Of a DNA stretch of 64,000 nucleotides, positions 53,925 to 62,488 are shown in pieces. Origin of the DNA: Rhodovastum atsumiense (GTDB lineage: Bacteria; Pseudomonadota; Alphaproteobacteria; Acetobacterales; Acetobacteraceae); the NCBI RefSeq assembly GCF_937425535.1, contig NZ_OW485601.1, forward strand, positions 3,703,501 through 3,767,500, read 5' to 3'. Positions within the stretch are counted from its first letter, which is position 1. Every line of letters starts with the position of its first letter. Made by a program: the position numbers and the translations under genes. The notes beneath the pieces were generated by a model. That model saw only the letters and a list, made by a program, of their open reading frames with translations. It ran no database searches and had not been told where the DNA came from.

Positions 53925-54022
53925 GCTTGATGCGGCGAGGCGGAACCTTCACCCTTCTCCCAGCCCGCGCGGGCGTCGCGCCGCAGCGGTCGCGTTGCAG
54001 CAAGAGGGGGGAAGCCTGGGCC

Positions 54023-54880
54023 ATGATGCAACTCGCCGAGATCACGCGTGCCGAAGTCCTCGATGCGGGCCAGCGCCTGCTGGGGGAAGGCAAGAAGGTG
54101 AATGGCTGGAGCCTGCGCCGCGCCATCGGCGATCGGGGCAAGCCGGAACTGCTGATGGCGGAATGGGAGCAGGCCCGCTCGGAGGGGCTGGCGGAGTCGG
54201 CGGGCCCGGCCGAGGGCACCGCGATCGTGCTGCCGCCCGGCATCGCCGAGGCCATGGAGCAGGCGCGGCTGGAGCTGGTCGCCCGTTTCGACGGGCTGCT
54301 GTTCTCCCTGGTCCGCAGCAGCGAGGAAAGCCTGAAGGCGCGCTACAAGGACGATTTCGACCGGCTCGCCGCCGAGCGCGCGCAGATGGCGGAGGATCTC
54401 GCCAGCGCCTCCGCCAGCATCGAGGCGACCGAGGCGCGGCTGGCGGAGGCACTGGCCGAGACGGCGGCGCTGCGGGCGCAGCTTGCCGTCCAGGCGAGCG
54501 AGGCCGAGGCGCAGATCATCGCGCTGGAGGCGCAGGCGCGCCAGTTCGGGGCCGCCGCGGTGGCGGCGCAGCAGGCCCGTGCCACCGCCGAGGCGGGCAC
54601 GGTGGCGGCGCAACGCGAGGTCGAGCTGATGTGGGAGCACGTCGCCCGGCTGGAAGCGGCCCTGGCCGCCGCCATCTCGGAGATGGAGGCGCAGCGGACC
54701 CGGGCCGGGGGCGAGCTGGCGCAGGCCCGCGCCGAACTCGCCACCGCCACGGGGCGCGCCACCGCCGCCGAGGCGGCCTCCGCGGAGGCCCGCGCCGTGG
54801 CGACCGAGGCGAACGAGGAGATGCTCAGGCGGGCCCAGGAGAAACGCCCGGGCCAGCACGGTGGGGCGCGGCGGGCCTGA
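54023..54880 (+). CDS. KfrA-like DNA-binding coiled-coil protein
   Basis: A 285-residue protein. The N-terminal about 60 residues resemble the plasmid KfrA DNA-binding domain (EITRAEVLDAGQRLLGEGKKVNGWSLRRAIGDRGKPELLMAEWEQ). After a linker, residues about 100-280 form one long alanine/glutamate-rich coiled coil. KfrA proteins on plasmids act as autoregulators and in segregation. No parA/parB or replication gene is nearby, so a chromosomal homologue is likely. The ATG at 54023 is followed directly by a second ATG. A convergent small gene ends four bases downstream. Confidence 0.8.
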   Translation: MMQLAEITRAEVLDAGQRLLGEGKKVNGWSLRRAIGDRGKPELLMAEWEQARSEGLAESAGPAEGTAIVLPPGIAEAMEQARLELVARFDGLLFSLVRSSEESLKARYKDDFDRLAAERAQMAEDLASASASIEATEARLAEALAETAALRAQLAVQASEAEAQIIALEAQARQFGAAAVAAQQARATAEAGTVAAQREVELMWEHVARLEAALAAAISEMEAQRTRAGGELAQARAELATATGRATAAEAASAEARAVATEANEEMLRRAQEKRPGQHGGARRA

Positions 54881-54884
54881 GGGA

Positions 54885-55139
54885 TCAGTCGAACGGGTTC
54901 TTCACCGTGTCGATGCGTTGCCCGACCGCGACCGCCTCCGGCAGGGAGGGGCCCTCGCGTTCCAGTGTCGTGACCACCGCATCGAGCAGGGCACGCAGCT
55001 CGCGCGCCTGCCGCAGCCCGGCGCGGTCGCGGGTCAGGTCGATGCTGCCGAACATCGAGACCCGGTCCAGCCGGTTCTCGATGGTCAGCCCGGCGATGCA
55101 GAGCGCGGTGGCCTCGTCGGCGAAGGGCGTGAGAGTCAT
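54885..55139 (-). CDS. Hypothetical protein, 84 aa
   Basis: An 84-residue soluble protein, short beta strands then helices (IAGLTIENRLDRVSMFGSIDLTRDRAGLRQARELRALLDAVV). No domain was recognised. Proteins of this look and length are common in alphaproteobacteria as unnamed genes. It reads away from the secreted-protein gene at 55214, 75 bases from it, so the two could be co-transcribed. It is convergent with the KfrA-like gene. Confidence 0.6.
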   Translation of the reverse strand: MTLTPFADEATALCIAGLTIENRLDRVSMFGSIDLTRDRAGLRQARELRALLDAVVTTLEREGPSLPEAVAVGQRIDTVKNPFD

Positions 55140-55213
55140 TGCCGTCTTGTCCTCAGGGGGTGTCGGTGCGCGGAGTCTCCTCCATTCGCGCCCGGCCCGG
55201 AAGCGTCACGGCA

Positions 55214-55570
55214 TCAGTGGCAGGTCGCGAGATCCTCCTCGCGGATCTCGAAGCTTGCGTCCTTCGTCAGGTCGACGCCGCGCTTGAGGCAGGTGCGCCC
55301 CTTGTCGTCCTGCAGCCGCACGTCGAAGCGGCCCCGTGACAGGCCGGTGATGGCCAGGCGTTCCGAGACGTCCAGGCTGTGATCCTTGTCGTTGAGCGCC
55401 TGGTTGGCGCCCCAGTTGGTGGTGCCGGCCGGCGCGAGATAGACCCCCTTGAACTCGGTGGCCGTGGTCATGTTGTAGACATAGAGCCGATCCGCCGCCT
55501 GCGCCGGATGCCAGCCCAGGCCGGCGACGATCACGGATGCCAGCACGGCCTGTCCTCGCGCGGTGTTCAT
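55214..55570 (-). CDS. Small periplasmic protein, conserved alphaproteobacterial type
   Basis: A 118-residue protein with a clear signal peptide (cleavage near HPAQAA, about residue 26). The mature part contains YVYNMTTATEFKGVYLAP and GRFDVRLQDDKGRTC, a pattern seen in small unnamed alphaproteobacterial secreted proteins that are sometimes mis-annotated as argininosuccinate lyase. Two cysteines could form a disulfide. The start follows GGAGGAACC, an excellent ribosome-binding site. It diverges from the outer-membrane protein gene. Confidence 0.8.
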   Translation of the reverse strand: MNTARGQAVLASVIVAGLGWHPAQAADRLYVYNMTTATEFKGVYLAPAGTTNWGANQALNDKDHSLDVSERLAITGLSRGRFDVRLQDDKGRTCLKRGVDLTKDASFEIREEDLATCH

Positions 55571-55659
55571 TGCGGTTCCTCCCTGCCTGATATTGTTCGC
55601 GGCAGAATAGTCTCTCCCCCGCAGGGTCCGGCTCCGGACCGGATCACAACTGCTGGATG

Positions 55660-55694
55660 GCCGGCCACGGCCCCATGGTGGGGCCGTGGCCGGC
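55660..55694. promoter_or_regulatory. Perfect 15-bp hairpin in the leader of the outer-membrane gene
   Basis: GCCGGCCACGGCCCC and its exact complement with the loop ATGGT, ending 41 bases before the start of the outer-membrane protein gene. Placed in a divergent promoter or 5' leader, it could be an attenuator, a transcript-separating element or a protein-binding palindrome. No U-run follows. Confidence 0.5.
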
Positions 55695-55735
55695 GTGGTC
55701 AGCTTTCGTGACAAAAGCGCAGCAAGGGAGGAAAC

Positions 55736-56698
55736 ATGCGCCACCGGAGCCGGGGCAGGCCCGGCCTGCCCGCATGGGGGGCCGTCGCCGCGATGATGCT
55801 CTGTCCTGGCGCGGCACTCGCCGATGTCGGGCGCCGGGATTTCGCCGACACCATGCTGTTCGACGACCCGGAACCGGACGATTCGCTCACCTTTCCCGGC
55901 TTCTCCATGCAAAGCTTCAACGGCGAGGCAGACGCCCCGCCGACGCGCGAATACGAGATCGGGTTCGAGCTGGAGAAACGCATCACCTCGCGACTGAGCC
56001 TGTCGCTGTCGGATGGCTACGCGATCGTTACCGCCCCGGGCCTGAAGACGCAGACCGGCTTCCAGTCGCTGGTGCTGGGCGCGAAATACGAAGTGATCCA
56101 CAGCCCCACGCATGAATTCGTGCTCTCGCTTGGGGTGCAGCGCCTGATCGGCAATACCGGCGCGGCCCGCCTCGAGGCCGGGCAGACCGGCGTGACCACG
56201 CCGCTGCTGCTGTTCGGCAAGGGCTTCGGCGACCTGCAGGTGGACGCGCTGCGGCCGCTGGCCGTGACCGGGTCCTTCGGCTACGCCATCGCCGACCGCA
56301 AGCTGAAGGCAACCCCGATCACCGGCGGCGACGATGACGACCCGGCCGGAACAGTCTTCAATAAGGGACTGGAGAATCGCTGGGTCGGCGGGGTCTCGGT
56401 GCAATACAGCCTGCTCTACATGGACGCCGAAGTCAGGCACCTGAACCTGCCCGACTGGATGATCGGGCTGACCCCGATCGTCGAGGTGCTGTGGTCGTCG
56501 CCGGCCTCCAGGCCCAGCCGCGAAGGCACGCAATGGCTGATCGCACCGGGGCTGATCTGGTCGAATGAAAACTGGCAGTTTGGGATCGAGGCCCTGATCC
56601 CCGGCAATCGCGCCTCCGGACGCAATGTCGGGGTGATCGCACAGCTCAAGATCGGGCTTGGCGTCATCGCGCCGCGACTGGGGCGGCCTTTGTTCTGA
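55736..56698 (+). CDS. Outer-membrane beta-barrel protein
   Basis: A 320-residue protein with a signal peptide (hydrophobic WGAVAAMMLCPGAALA, cleavage near residue 29). The mature part has alternating beta strands and a C-terminal aromatic (PLF). The pattern EIGFELEKRITSRLSLSLSDGY and LGAKYEVIHSPTHEFVLSLG resembles small outer-membrane barrels of the MetA/transporter type. A GDDDDPAG loop is strongly acidic. Substrate unknown. The start follows GGGAGGAAAC. Multi-hairpin repeat copy E begins two bases past the stop. Confidence 0.78.
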   Translation: MRHRSRGRPGLPAWGAVAAMMLCPGAALADVGRRDFADTMLFDDPEPDDSLTFPGFSMQSFNGEADAPPTREYEIGFELEKRITSRLSLSLSDGYAIVTAPGLKTQTGFQSLVLGAKYEVIHSPTHEFVLSLGVQRLIGNTGAARLEAGQTGVTTPLLLFGKGFGDLQVDALRPLAVTGSFGYAIADRKLKATPITGGDDDDPAGTVFNKGLENRWVGGVSVQYSLLYMDAEVRHLNLPDWMIGLTPIVEVLWSSPASRPSREGTQWLIAPGLIWSNENWQFGIEALIPGNRASGRNVGVIAQLKIGLGVIAPRLGRPLF

Positions 56699-56699
56699 T

Positions 56700-56866
56700 T
56701 GGCGGGGCGTTGCCCCGCACCCGACCAGGAGGCTTCGCCTCCTGGACCTCCACCAAGGGCTTCGCCCTTGGAACCCATGACTCTGTGCCGCGCAGCGAGA
56801 CTGGGATCCAAGGGCCTTGTGGCCCTTGGTGGGTCAAGGGCAAAGCCCTTGCCTTACACTATCCAA
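56700..56866. repeat. Multi-hairpin intergenic repeat, copy E
   Basis: Hairpins in order: GCGGGGC/GCCCCGC (56702-56718), CCAGGAGGC/GCCTCCTGG (about 56725-56745), CCAAGGGC/GCCCTTGG (about 56753-56771), then the shared GTGCCGCGCAGCGAGACTGGG, CCAAGGGCC/GGCCCTTGG (about 56819-56840) and AAGGGC/GCCCTT. It shares modules with copies A, B and D. It follows the outer-membrane protein stop and lies before the MDR gene. Confidence 0.8.
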
Positions 56867-56957
56867 ATGCTTTTCTGCTAGGTTCCATAAGAACTATTTG
56901 TTTCCCTTCTTCACCCGCATCCCCCAGCCTGTCCGCAGCGAATCCCAGGAGGGGACA

Positions 56958-57941
56958 ATGCGTGCACAGGTGCTGCGGGCCCATGGAGGGGCCGGGAATT
57001 TCGAGCTGGTCAACATCCCGGAGCCGGAATTGCGTCCGGGTGCGGTGCGGGTCCGGATCGCCGCGGCCTCGGTGAACCAGATCGACATCAAGATCCGTGA
57101 CGGCCTGCCGATCGGCCCGACCTTGCCGGCCGTTCTCGGCTGCGACCTGGCCGGGGTGGTGGAGGCGGTGGGGCCTGGCGTCGCCGGCTTCGCCGTCGGC
57201 GATGAGGTCTATGGCTGTGCCGGCGGCGTGCGCGGGCAGGGGGGCACCCTGGCCGAGGCCATCGTCGCCGATGCGCGGCTGCTGGCACCGAAGCCGCGTG
57301 CCTTGTCCATGCGCGAGGCCGCGGCGCTGCCCCTGGTGACCATCACCGCCTGGGAAGCGCTGGAGCGGGCCGGCGTCAGCGAAGCCGACCATGTGCTGGT
57401 GCATGGCGGTGCCGGCGGGGTCGGGCATATTGGTGTCCAGTTGGCGAAGGCCCGCGGCGCGCGCGTCGCCACCACGGTGGGCTCGGCGGAGGACGCCGCC
57501 ATCGCCCGCGAGCTCGGGGCCGACGCGACCATCGATTACCGGCAGGAGGCGGTCGCCGACTATGTGGCGCGGCTGACCGGTGGGCGCGGCTTCGACGTGG
57601 TGTTCGACACGGTTGGTGGCGCTAATCTCGATCGATCCTTCGCCGCGGCGGCGCTGGGCGGCCGGGTCGCCGCCATCGCCGCGCGCAGCACGCACGACCT
57701 GTCGCCGCTGCACGCCAAGGGATTGTCGTTGCACGTCGTGTTCATGCTGATCCCGATGCTGCACGACATCGGCCGCGAGCGGCACGGCCAGCTGCTGCGC
57801 GAGGCCGCGGCGCTGGTCGAGGCCGGAACGCTGCGACCCCTGCTGGATCCGGCGCGTTTCGACCTGGCCGCCGCCGCCGATGCGTATCGCCATCTCGAAT
57901 CCGGCCAGGCCTGCGGCAAGGTTGTGATCGACATCGCCTGA
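56958..57941 (+). CDS. NADPH:quinone reductase-like MDR protein
   Basis: A 327-residue medium-chain dehydrogenase/reductase without the structural and catalytic zinc ligands, as in quinone oxidoreductases. Marks are NQIDIKIRDG, LGCDLAGVVEAVGPGV, GDEVYGCAGG and HGGAGGVGHIGVQLAK (nucleotide-binding loop), with DTVGG near the C-terminus. A basic residue after the second strand suggests NADPH. The start follows AGGAGGGGACA, the strongest ribosome-binding site around. The next MDR gene follows after 52 bases, so the two probably form an operon. Confidence 0.92.
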   Translation: MRAQVLRAHGGAGNFELVNIPEPELRPGAVRVRIAAASVNQIDIKIRDGLPIGPTLPAVLGCDLAGVVEAVGPGVAGFAVGDEVYGCAGGVRGQGGTLAEAIVADARLLAPKPRALSMREAAALPLVTITAWEALERAGVSEADHVLVHGGAGGVGHIGVQLAKARGARVATTVGSAEDAAIARELGADATIDYRQEAVADYVARLTGGRGFDVVFDTVGGANLDRSFAAAALGGRVAAIAARSTHDLSPLHAKGLSLHVVFMLIPMLHDIGRERHGQLLREAAALVEAGTLRPLLDPARFDLAAAADAYRHLESGQACGKVVIDIA

Positions 57942-57993
57942 TCCCGCTTTCCTTCTACAAGCTCCGCCCCCGACAGTTCCGGAGATCCCGGTC

Positions 57994-59007
57994 ATGAAAG
58001 CCATTGGTTATTTCCGTCCGCTGCCCGTCGCCGACACCGAGGCACTGGTCGAACTTGACCTGCCGTGCCCGCAGCCCGGGCCGCACGACCTGCTGGTCAA
58101 GGTCGAGGCGGTGTCGGTCAATCCGGTCGACGTGAAGCTGCGCGCCGCCGCGGCGCCGCCCGACGGGACGCCGCGCGTGCTCGGCTTCGATGCCGCCGGC
58201 ACGGTGGTGGAGGTCGGCGCCGCGGTGACGCGGTTCCGGCCGGGCGATGCGGTGTTCCATGCCGGCGTGATCAACCGTCCCGGCACCAACGCCGAGTTCC
58301 ACGCGGTGGACGAGCGCATCGTCGGTCCGAAGCCCGCGTCGCTTTCCTTCGCCGAGGCCGCGGCGCTGCCGCTGACCGCGCTGACCGCCTGGGAATTGCT
58401 GTTCGACCGGCTGGGCGTGCCGTATGGCCGCAAGACCGGCGGGGACGCGCTGCTGATCGTCAACGGCGCCGGTGGCGTCGGCTCGATCCTGACGCAGCTT
58501 GCCCGCCGCCTGACCGGGCTGACAGTGATCGCCACCGCGTCCCGGCTGGAAACCATCGCCTGGGCGCGGGAGATGGGCGCGCATCACGTGATCGACCATC
58601 GCCAGCCGCTCGACCAGGGGTTGAAGGCGATCGGTATCCCGCAGGTGCGCTACGTCGCCGGGCTGACCGCGACCGATCGCCACGCCGCCGCGATCGTCGA
58701 GGCGCTGGCGCCGCAGGGCGCACTGGCGCTGATCGACGATCCCGCGAGCTTCGACGTCGTGCCGTTCAAGCGCAAAAGCCTGTCCGTCCACTGGGAGTTG
58801 ATGTTCACCCGCCCGCTGTTCGGCACGCCCGATCTGGCCGAACAGGGCCGCATCCTGACGGAAGTGGCGGCGCTGGTGGATGCGGGCGTGCTGCGCACGA
58901 CGAAGCAGGCGGAGTATGGCACGATCTCCGCTGGGAATCTGCGCTGTGCCCACGCCGCGCTGGAAAGCGGGCGCGGCATTGGCAAGATCGTGCTCGCCGG
59001 CTTCTGA
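57994..59007 (+). CDS. MDR-family zinc-type alcohol dehydrogenase-like reductase
   Basis: A 337-residue MDR enzyme of the zinc-type alcohol dehydrogenase-like (YogA/ZDH) group. MKAIGYFRPLPVADTEAL is a family N-terminus, and VNPVDVKLRAA, LGFDAAGTVVEVG, NGAGGVGSILTQLARR and AREMGAHHVIDHRQPL are also diagnostic. The zinc-binding cysteines of true alcohol dehydrogenases are absent, so quinone or enone reduction is likelier. It is the second MDR gene of a tandem pair, and the secreted propeller protein follows 58 bases later. Confidence 0.92.
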   Translation: MKAIGYFRPLPVADTEALVELDLPCPQPGPHDLLVKVEAVSVNPVDVKLRAAAAPPDGTPRVLGFDAAGTVVEVGAAVTRFRPGDAVFHAGVINRPGTNAEFHAVDERIVGPKPASLSFAEAAALPLTALTAWELLFDRLGVPYGRKTGGDALLIVNGAGGVGSILTQLARRLTGLTVIATASRLETIAWAREMGAHHVIDHRQPLDQGLKAIGIPQVRYVAGLTATDRHAAAIVEALAPQGALALIDDPASFDVVPFKRKSLSVHWELMFTRPLFGTPDLAEQGRILTEVAALVDAGVLRTTKQAEYGTISAGNLRCAHAALESGRGIGKIVLAGF

Positions 59008-59065
59008 ACGAGGCGCAGCGTTCGTGTCCGGGCCTTCCGTCCCCGCAGCGAGAAGGACATGCGTG

Positions 59066-60274
59066 ATGAGGACTGCAGGAATCGCCGTCGTGGCGGCCCT
59101 GGCGCTGTTGCCGGGCATCGCGCCGCCCCCCCGGGCACAGACGGCATTGGCGGAGCCGGGCTGGACGGCACGGCATCCCGTCTTCGCCGCCCTGCCATCC
59201 GAGCGCGGCATCGGTGAGATCGAGCCTGTCTTCGCCTTCCATGGCGCGATGCCGACCGGGGTCACGGTTTCGGCACGCGGGCGCATCTTCGTCAATTATC
59301 CACGCTGGGGCGACGAGGTTCCCTTCACCGTCGCCGAGCTGCGCGGCGGCAAGGAGGTTGCCTATCCGGACGTGGCGATCAATCGTGCCGATCCGCAGCG
59401 CCCCGGCGCGACGCTGGTCAGCGTGCAGAGTGTGGTCGTCGATCCTGCCGACCGGTTGTGGATCCTCGACACCGCCGCGCCGTCCTTCGCGCCGCCGCTC
59501 GCGGGTGGGGTGAAGCTGGTGGCGGTGGACCTTGGGACCAACAAGGTGGTGAAGGCCGTCATCCTGCCGCCATCGGTGGTGCTGCCAAGCACCTACGTGA
59601 ACGATGTGCGCTTCGACCTGCGGCAGGGGCGGGCGGGGGTGGCCTACATCACCGATTCCTCGACCTCGGGGCCGGGGGGCATCATCGTGGTCGATCTCGA
59701 CAGCGGCGCGGCGTGGCGAAAGTTGAGCGGCCACGCCTCGACCTCGCCGGATCCCGCCTTCGTGCCGGTGGTGGAGGGCGAGACGCTGGTGCTGTGCCAG
59801 CCGGGCCAGGCGCCGGTGCCGTTCCGGGTCGCCTCCGACGGCATCGCGCTGTCGGCGGACGGGGCCACGCTGTTCTATTCGCCGCTATCGAGCCGGCACC
59901 TGTTCTCCGTGCCGACCGCGCTGTTGCGCGATCGCGCGGCGCCGGCGGAGGTGGTGGCGCGAGCGGTGGTCGACCTGGGCGAGAAGGGGGCCTCGGACGG
60001 GCTGGAGGCGGACGACCAGGGCCGGATCTATGCCGGCGACTACGAACACAACAGCATCCGCCAGCGCGGCACCGACGGGAGCTGGCGGACCATCGCGCAT
60101 GACCCGCGCCTGCTGTGGCCGGACACGCTGGCGGTGGCGCGCGACGGCTATCTCTATTTCACCGTCAACCAACTGCAGCGCCAGAAGCAGTTTCATGCCG
60201 GGCAGGATCTGCGCGAGAAGCCGTACAGCCTGTTCCGCATTCGCATCGGCGCCGGGCCGGTGGCGCTGCGCTGA
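59066..60274 (+). CDS. Secreted major royal jelly protein/Yellow-family propeller protein
   Basis: A 402-residue protein with an N-terminal signal peptide (about 23 residues, ending near PRAQT). The rest matches the MRJP/Yellow family beta-propeller: VSARGRIFVNYPRWGDEVPFTVAEL, DRLWILDTAAPSF, TYVNDVRFDLR, AYITDSSTSGPGGIIVVDL and GIALSADGATLFYSPLSSRHLF. Bacterial members may act as lactonases or sugar-acid oxidases, but function is unproven. It follows two MDR genes on the same strand, so it may join them in one transcript. A perfect 11-bp inverted repeat follows the stop. Confidence 0.88.
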   Translation: MRTAGIAVVAALALLPGIAPPPRAQTALAEPGWTARHPVFAALPSERGIGEIEPVFAFHGAMPTGVTVSARGRIFVNYPRWGDEVPFTVAELRGGKEVAYPDVAINRADPQRPGATLVSVQSVVVDPADRLWILDTAAPSFAPPLAGGVKLVAVDLGTNKVVKAVILPPSVVLPSTYVNDVRFDLRQGRAGVAYITDSSTSGPGGIIVVDLDSGAAWRKLSGHASTSPDPAFVPVVEGETLVLCQPGQAPVPFRVASDGIALSADGATLFYSPLSSRHLFSVPTALLRDRAAPAEVVARAVVDLGEKGASDGLEADDQGRIYAGDYEHNSIRQRGTDGSWRTIAHDPRLLWPDTLAVARDGYLYFTVNQLQRQKQFHAGQDLREKPYSLFRIRIGAGPVALR

Positions 60275-60320
60275 ACCGGTGAAGCCGCGGCCAGGCAGCC
60301 GCCCCGAGATCCCCGCGCGC

Positions 60321-60350
60321 AGACCGGTCGGCCTTTCGACCGACCGGTCT
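60321..60350. terminator. Perfect inverted repeat AGACCGGTCGG between convergent genes
   Basis: Two exact 11-bp arms (60321-60331 and 60340-60350) with an 8-base loop, 46 bases past the royal-jelly gene stop and before the end of the convergent PPC gene. ACCGGTCGG-like palindromes resemble TetR-family operators, but the place between converging genes fits a terminator better. Confidence 0.5.
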
Positions 60351-60388
60351 GAGGCGGTCTGGTGGGAACCGGCTGGGCCAGTGCGTAC

Positions 60389-60871
60389 CTATGCCGGGGT
60401 AATGTTGGGTGGGGCTACCGAGACACGTACCGTATAATCGCCCGTGCTTGAACCGTATCCACCGACATCAACGTAATAATTTCCACTATAATCTGGACTT
60501 AATACCAATCTAGAGTTATTAGAATTGTTACTTTCATCATCATTGTACGCAATTTCATCTCCATTTCTGTCGTGTATGGCCAGTGTTGGATCAAATCCAT
60601 TGCTTCCTATAACCCTGATTGTGTAACGGCTATATTCGCTCAATGATATTCTGTACCAATCGTGATCATATGGATAGTTTATGCTTCCGGTGACGCTTCC
60701 GCTTCCGCCACCGCCGCCATATCCACCGCCCCCTTGCTGACCGGCATTGCCGCCGCCGCCACCGGCGTTGTGGAAGGTTGGCCCCGACGGTGTGGAAGAG
60801 CCGCCTATGTTTCCCAAACTGATCGTGGCGGTCGTGTGTGTATCTGGTGTGGCGGTATCAGGTGCAGGCAT
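60389..60871 (-). CDS. Gly-rich protein with a pre-peptidase C-terminal (PPC)-like domain
   Basis: A 160-residue acidic protein whose base composition is far more AT-rich than its neighbours. A glycine run at about residues 36-58 links a polar N-terminus to a PPC-like beta-sandwich (HDWYRISLSEYSRYTIRV, FDPTLAIHDRNGDEIAYNDDES, YYVDVGGYGSSTGDYTVRVS). PPC domains are usually C-terminal appendages of secreted proteases and RTX proteins; here it is the whole protein and there is no signal peptide, so type I secretion or fragment status are both possible. The start follows AGGAGGT, a perfect ribosome-binding site. Codon use suggests acquisition from another genome. Confidence 0.72.
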   Translation of the reverse strand: MPAPDTATPDTHTTATISLGNIGGSSTPSGPTFHNAGGGGGNAGQQGGGGYGGGGGSGSVTGSINYPYDHDWYRISLSEYSRYTIRVIGSNGFDPTLAIHDRNGDEIAYNDDESNNSNNSRLVLSPDYSGNYYVDVGGYGSSTGDYTVRVSVAPPNITPA

Positions 60872-61436
60872 TTTTACCTCCTGTTGCTTTTAGGGATGTG
60901 CCCAGTTCTGGCCGTGTTGAAAAAATGGCCTTTCCTGATCTTTTTTGCACATACTTGTCTGGTAACGCCTTGCTTGTCGTTAGCGACATGTCTGTAATGT
61001 GCTTTGTGTTCGTATAATACATGTCAAATTTGGACATTGTATTGCAAATACTACAAATATACTTTGAGCTTGTCCGAATTTATGGCATATAAACCGGCAA
61101 ATGATTTATTTTTTCTATTTTCTTTATAATTATATTTAACAGTCATTGTGCATAACTTTTTTATATTTTAAAGCCCATTATAAAGGAAATTAATCACATG
61201 ACCGCGACATCTAGGTTAGCGTAAATTGGTATTTTCCTAAAAATGGAGTTTATAGAAGGGATTTTTTATTAGTGTCTCTTTAGCAAACAATTAGGGCGGT
61301 CTGATTAATATAAATGTGACCTAATGATCTTTTGTTTGTGGATTTATTTACAGGATCTTGTGAATTCGTTGCTGGGCGGTGATAGCGCTAGCATTTCTTC
61401 AATGCTGATGCCGGCAGCCCCAAGGGCTGAGCGGCG
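60872..61436. other. AT-rich intergenic island with no supported gene
   Basis: About 565 bases, strongly AT-rich between 61,000 and 61,340 and unlike the rest of the window. No gene was seen. It contains an operator-like palindrome ATGTC-AAATTTG-GACAT (61021-61037), which may control the PPC gene, and TTAGGGCGGT (near 61,291), a ten-base motif that also occurs inverted at the right window end. It looks like horizontally acquired DNA or the scar of an element. Confidence 0.6.
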
Positions 61437-62315
61437 TCAGGCGGCCATCGCCCGTCGCCGTGTTCCTAGGCTTTCGGTGAGGAAAGCGACCAGCGGCTGC
61501 ACCAGGGGCGCCGCCGGGCCGTCTTCCCCGATCACCGTGATCTCCGTCATCGGCAAGGGCGGCCAGTGTTCCGGCGCCTCGAGGATCTGCATGCCGTCCT
61601 GCACGAAGGAGCGGCCGAGCACGGTGACGCCCAGCCCGCCGGCCACCGCCGCCTGCACGCCCATCAGGCTGCTGGCCGTGCATACCGTGACCCAGTCCCG
61701 CCGCACCGCGTCCAGCGCCGCGATCATGGTCTCGCGATAGGTGCAGGGCGGGCGCAGCATCACCAGCCGTGCCGGACGCGTGACATCGAGCTGATAATCG
61801 GCGGCGGCCATCCAGACCAGCGGCTCCCGCCAGATCACCCGGCCACGCTGGGCGGTGCCGTCCTTCTTGGCGATCGCCGCGTCCAGCCGGCCGGCGTCGC
61901 AGGCAGCGAGCAGCTCGCAGCTCAGCCCGGTCATCAGATCCACCTGCACGCCCGGATGCAGCCGCGAGAAGCGGGCGAGCAGCCGGGGCAGCTCGCCGGG
62001 GACGAAATCCTCGGAGATGCCCAGGCGCAGCGTGCCGATGCGCGGCGGCTCGCGCAGTTGGCGCATCAGCGCGTCGTTGAATTCCAGCATGCGGCGGGCG
62101 CCTGCCAGCAACTGCTCGCCCTCGCCGGTCAGGCTCAGCGAGCGGCTGGTGCGCTCGAAGACGCGCCGTCCCAGGATTTCCTCCAGGCGCAAGACCTTCT
62201 GGCTGACCGCGGATTGCGAACGCCCCACCACCTCGGCGGCGGCGGTGAAGCTGCCGGTCTCGGCCACCGCGACGAAGGCCCGCAGAAGATCGAGTTCGAG
62301 GTCGGGGGCGGACAT
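61437..62315 (-). CDS. LysR-family transcriptional regulator
   Basis: A 292-residue LysR regulator. The winged helix-turn-helix is in residues about 8-65 (ETGSFTAAAEVVGRSQSAVSQKVLRLEEILGRRVFERTSRSLSLTGEGEQLL) and the effector domain covers the rest (LRLGISEDFVPGELPRLLARFSRLHPGVQVDL). The start at 62315 was chosen because the family begins about ten residues before the helix. The next gene in the divergent direction starts at 62489, so any direct target is probably there or elsewhere. The AT-rich island begins 120 bases beyond its 3' end. Confidence 0.92.
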   Translation of the reverse strand: MSAPDLELDLLRAFVAVAETGSFTAAAEVVGRSQSAVSQKVLRLEEILGRRVFERTSRSLSLTGEGEQLLAGARRMLEFNDALMRQLREPPRIGTLRLGISEDFVPGELPRLLARFSRLHPGVQVDLMTGLSCELLAACDAGRLDAAIAKKDGTAQRGRVIWREPLVWMAAADYQLDVTRPARLVMLRPPCTYRETMIAALDAVRRDWVTVCTASSLMGVQAAVAGGLGVTVLGRSFVQDGMQILEAPEHWPPLPMTEITVIGEDGPAAPLVQPLVAFLTESLGTRRRAMAA

Positions 62316-62488
62316 GATCAAGAAACTCCGCTGCCTGATGGCGTCAGATCTATGTGCTTGCCTTCTTGATGGCAAGCGACATGCAGGTCCGGCGTCATGC
62401 CGCGCGCCCGGGATGGCGCGGTTGACACGGACTCAGCCGACGCGCACACGCTCTCGGCAGGCAATGAAACCATGGCACCTGCGCAGCG

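Noticed and set aside
60321-60350. AGACCGGTCGG inverted repeat as a TetR operator
   Set aside because: It lies between the ends of convergent genes and no tetR gene is near; a terminator is the simpler reading, though the sequence does resemble such operators.
61200-61240. ATTGGTATTTTCC as a third NsrR-like site
   Set aside because: It lacks the second half-site (AATACC), so it does not form the palindrome seen before hcp and nnrS.
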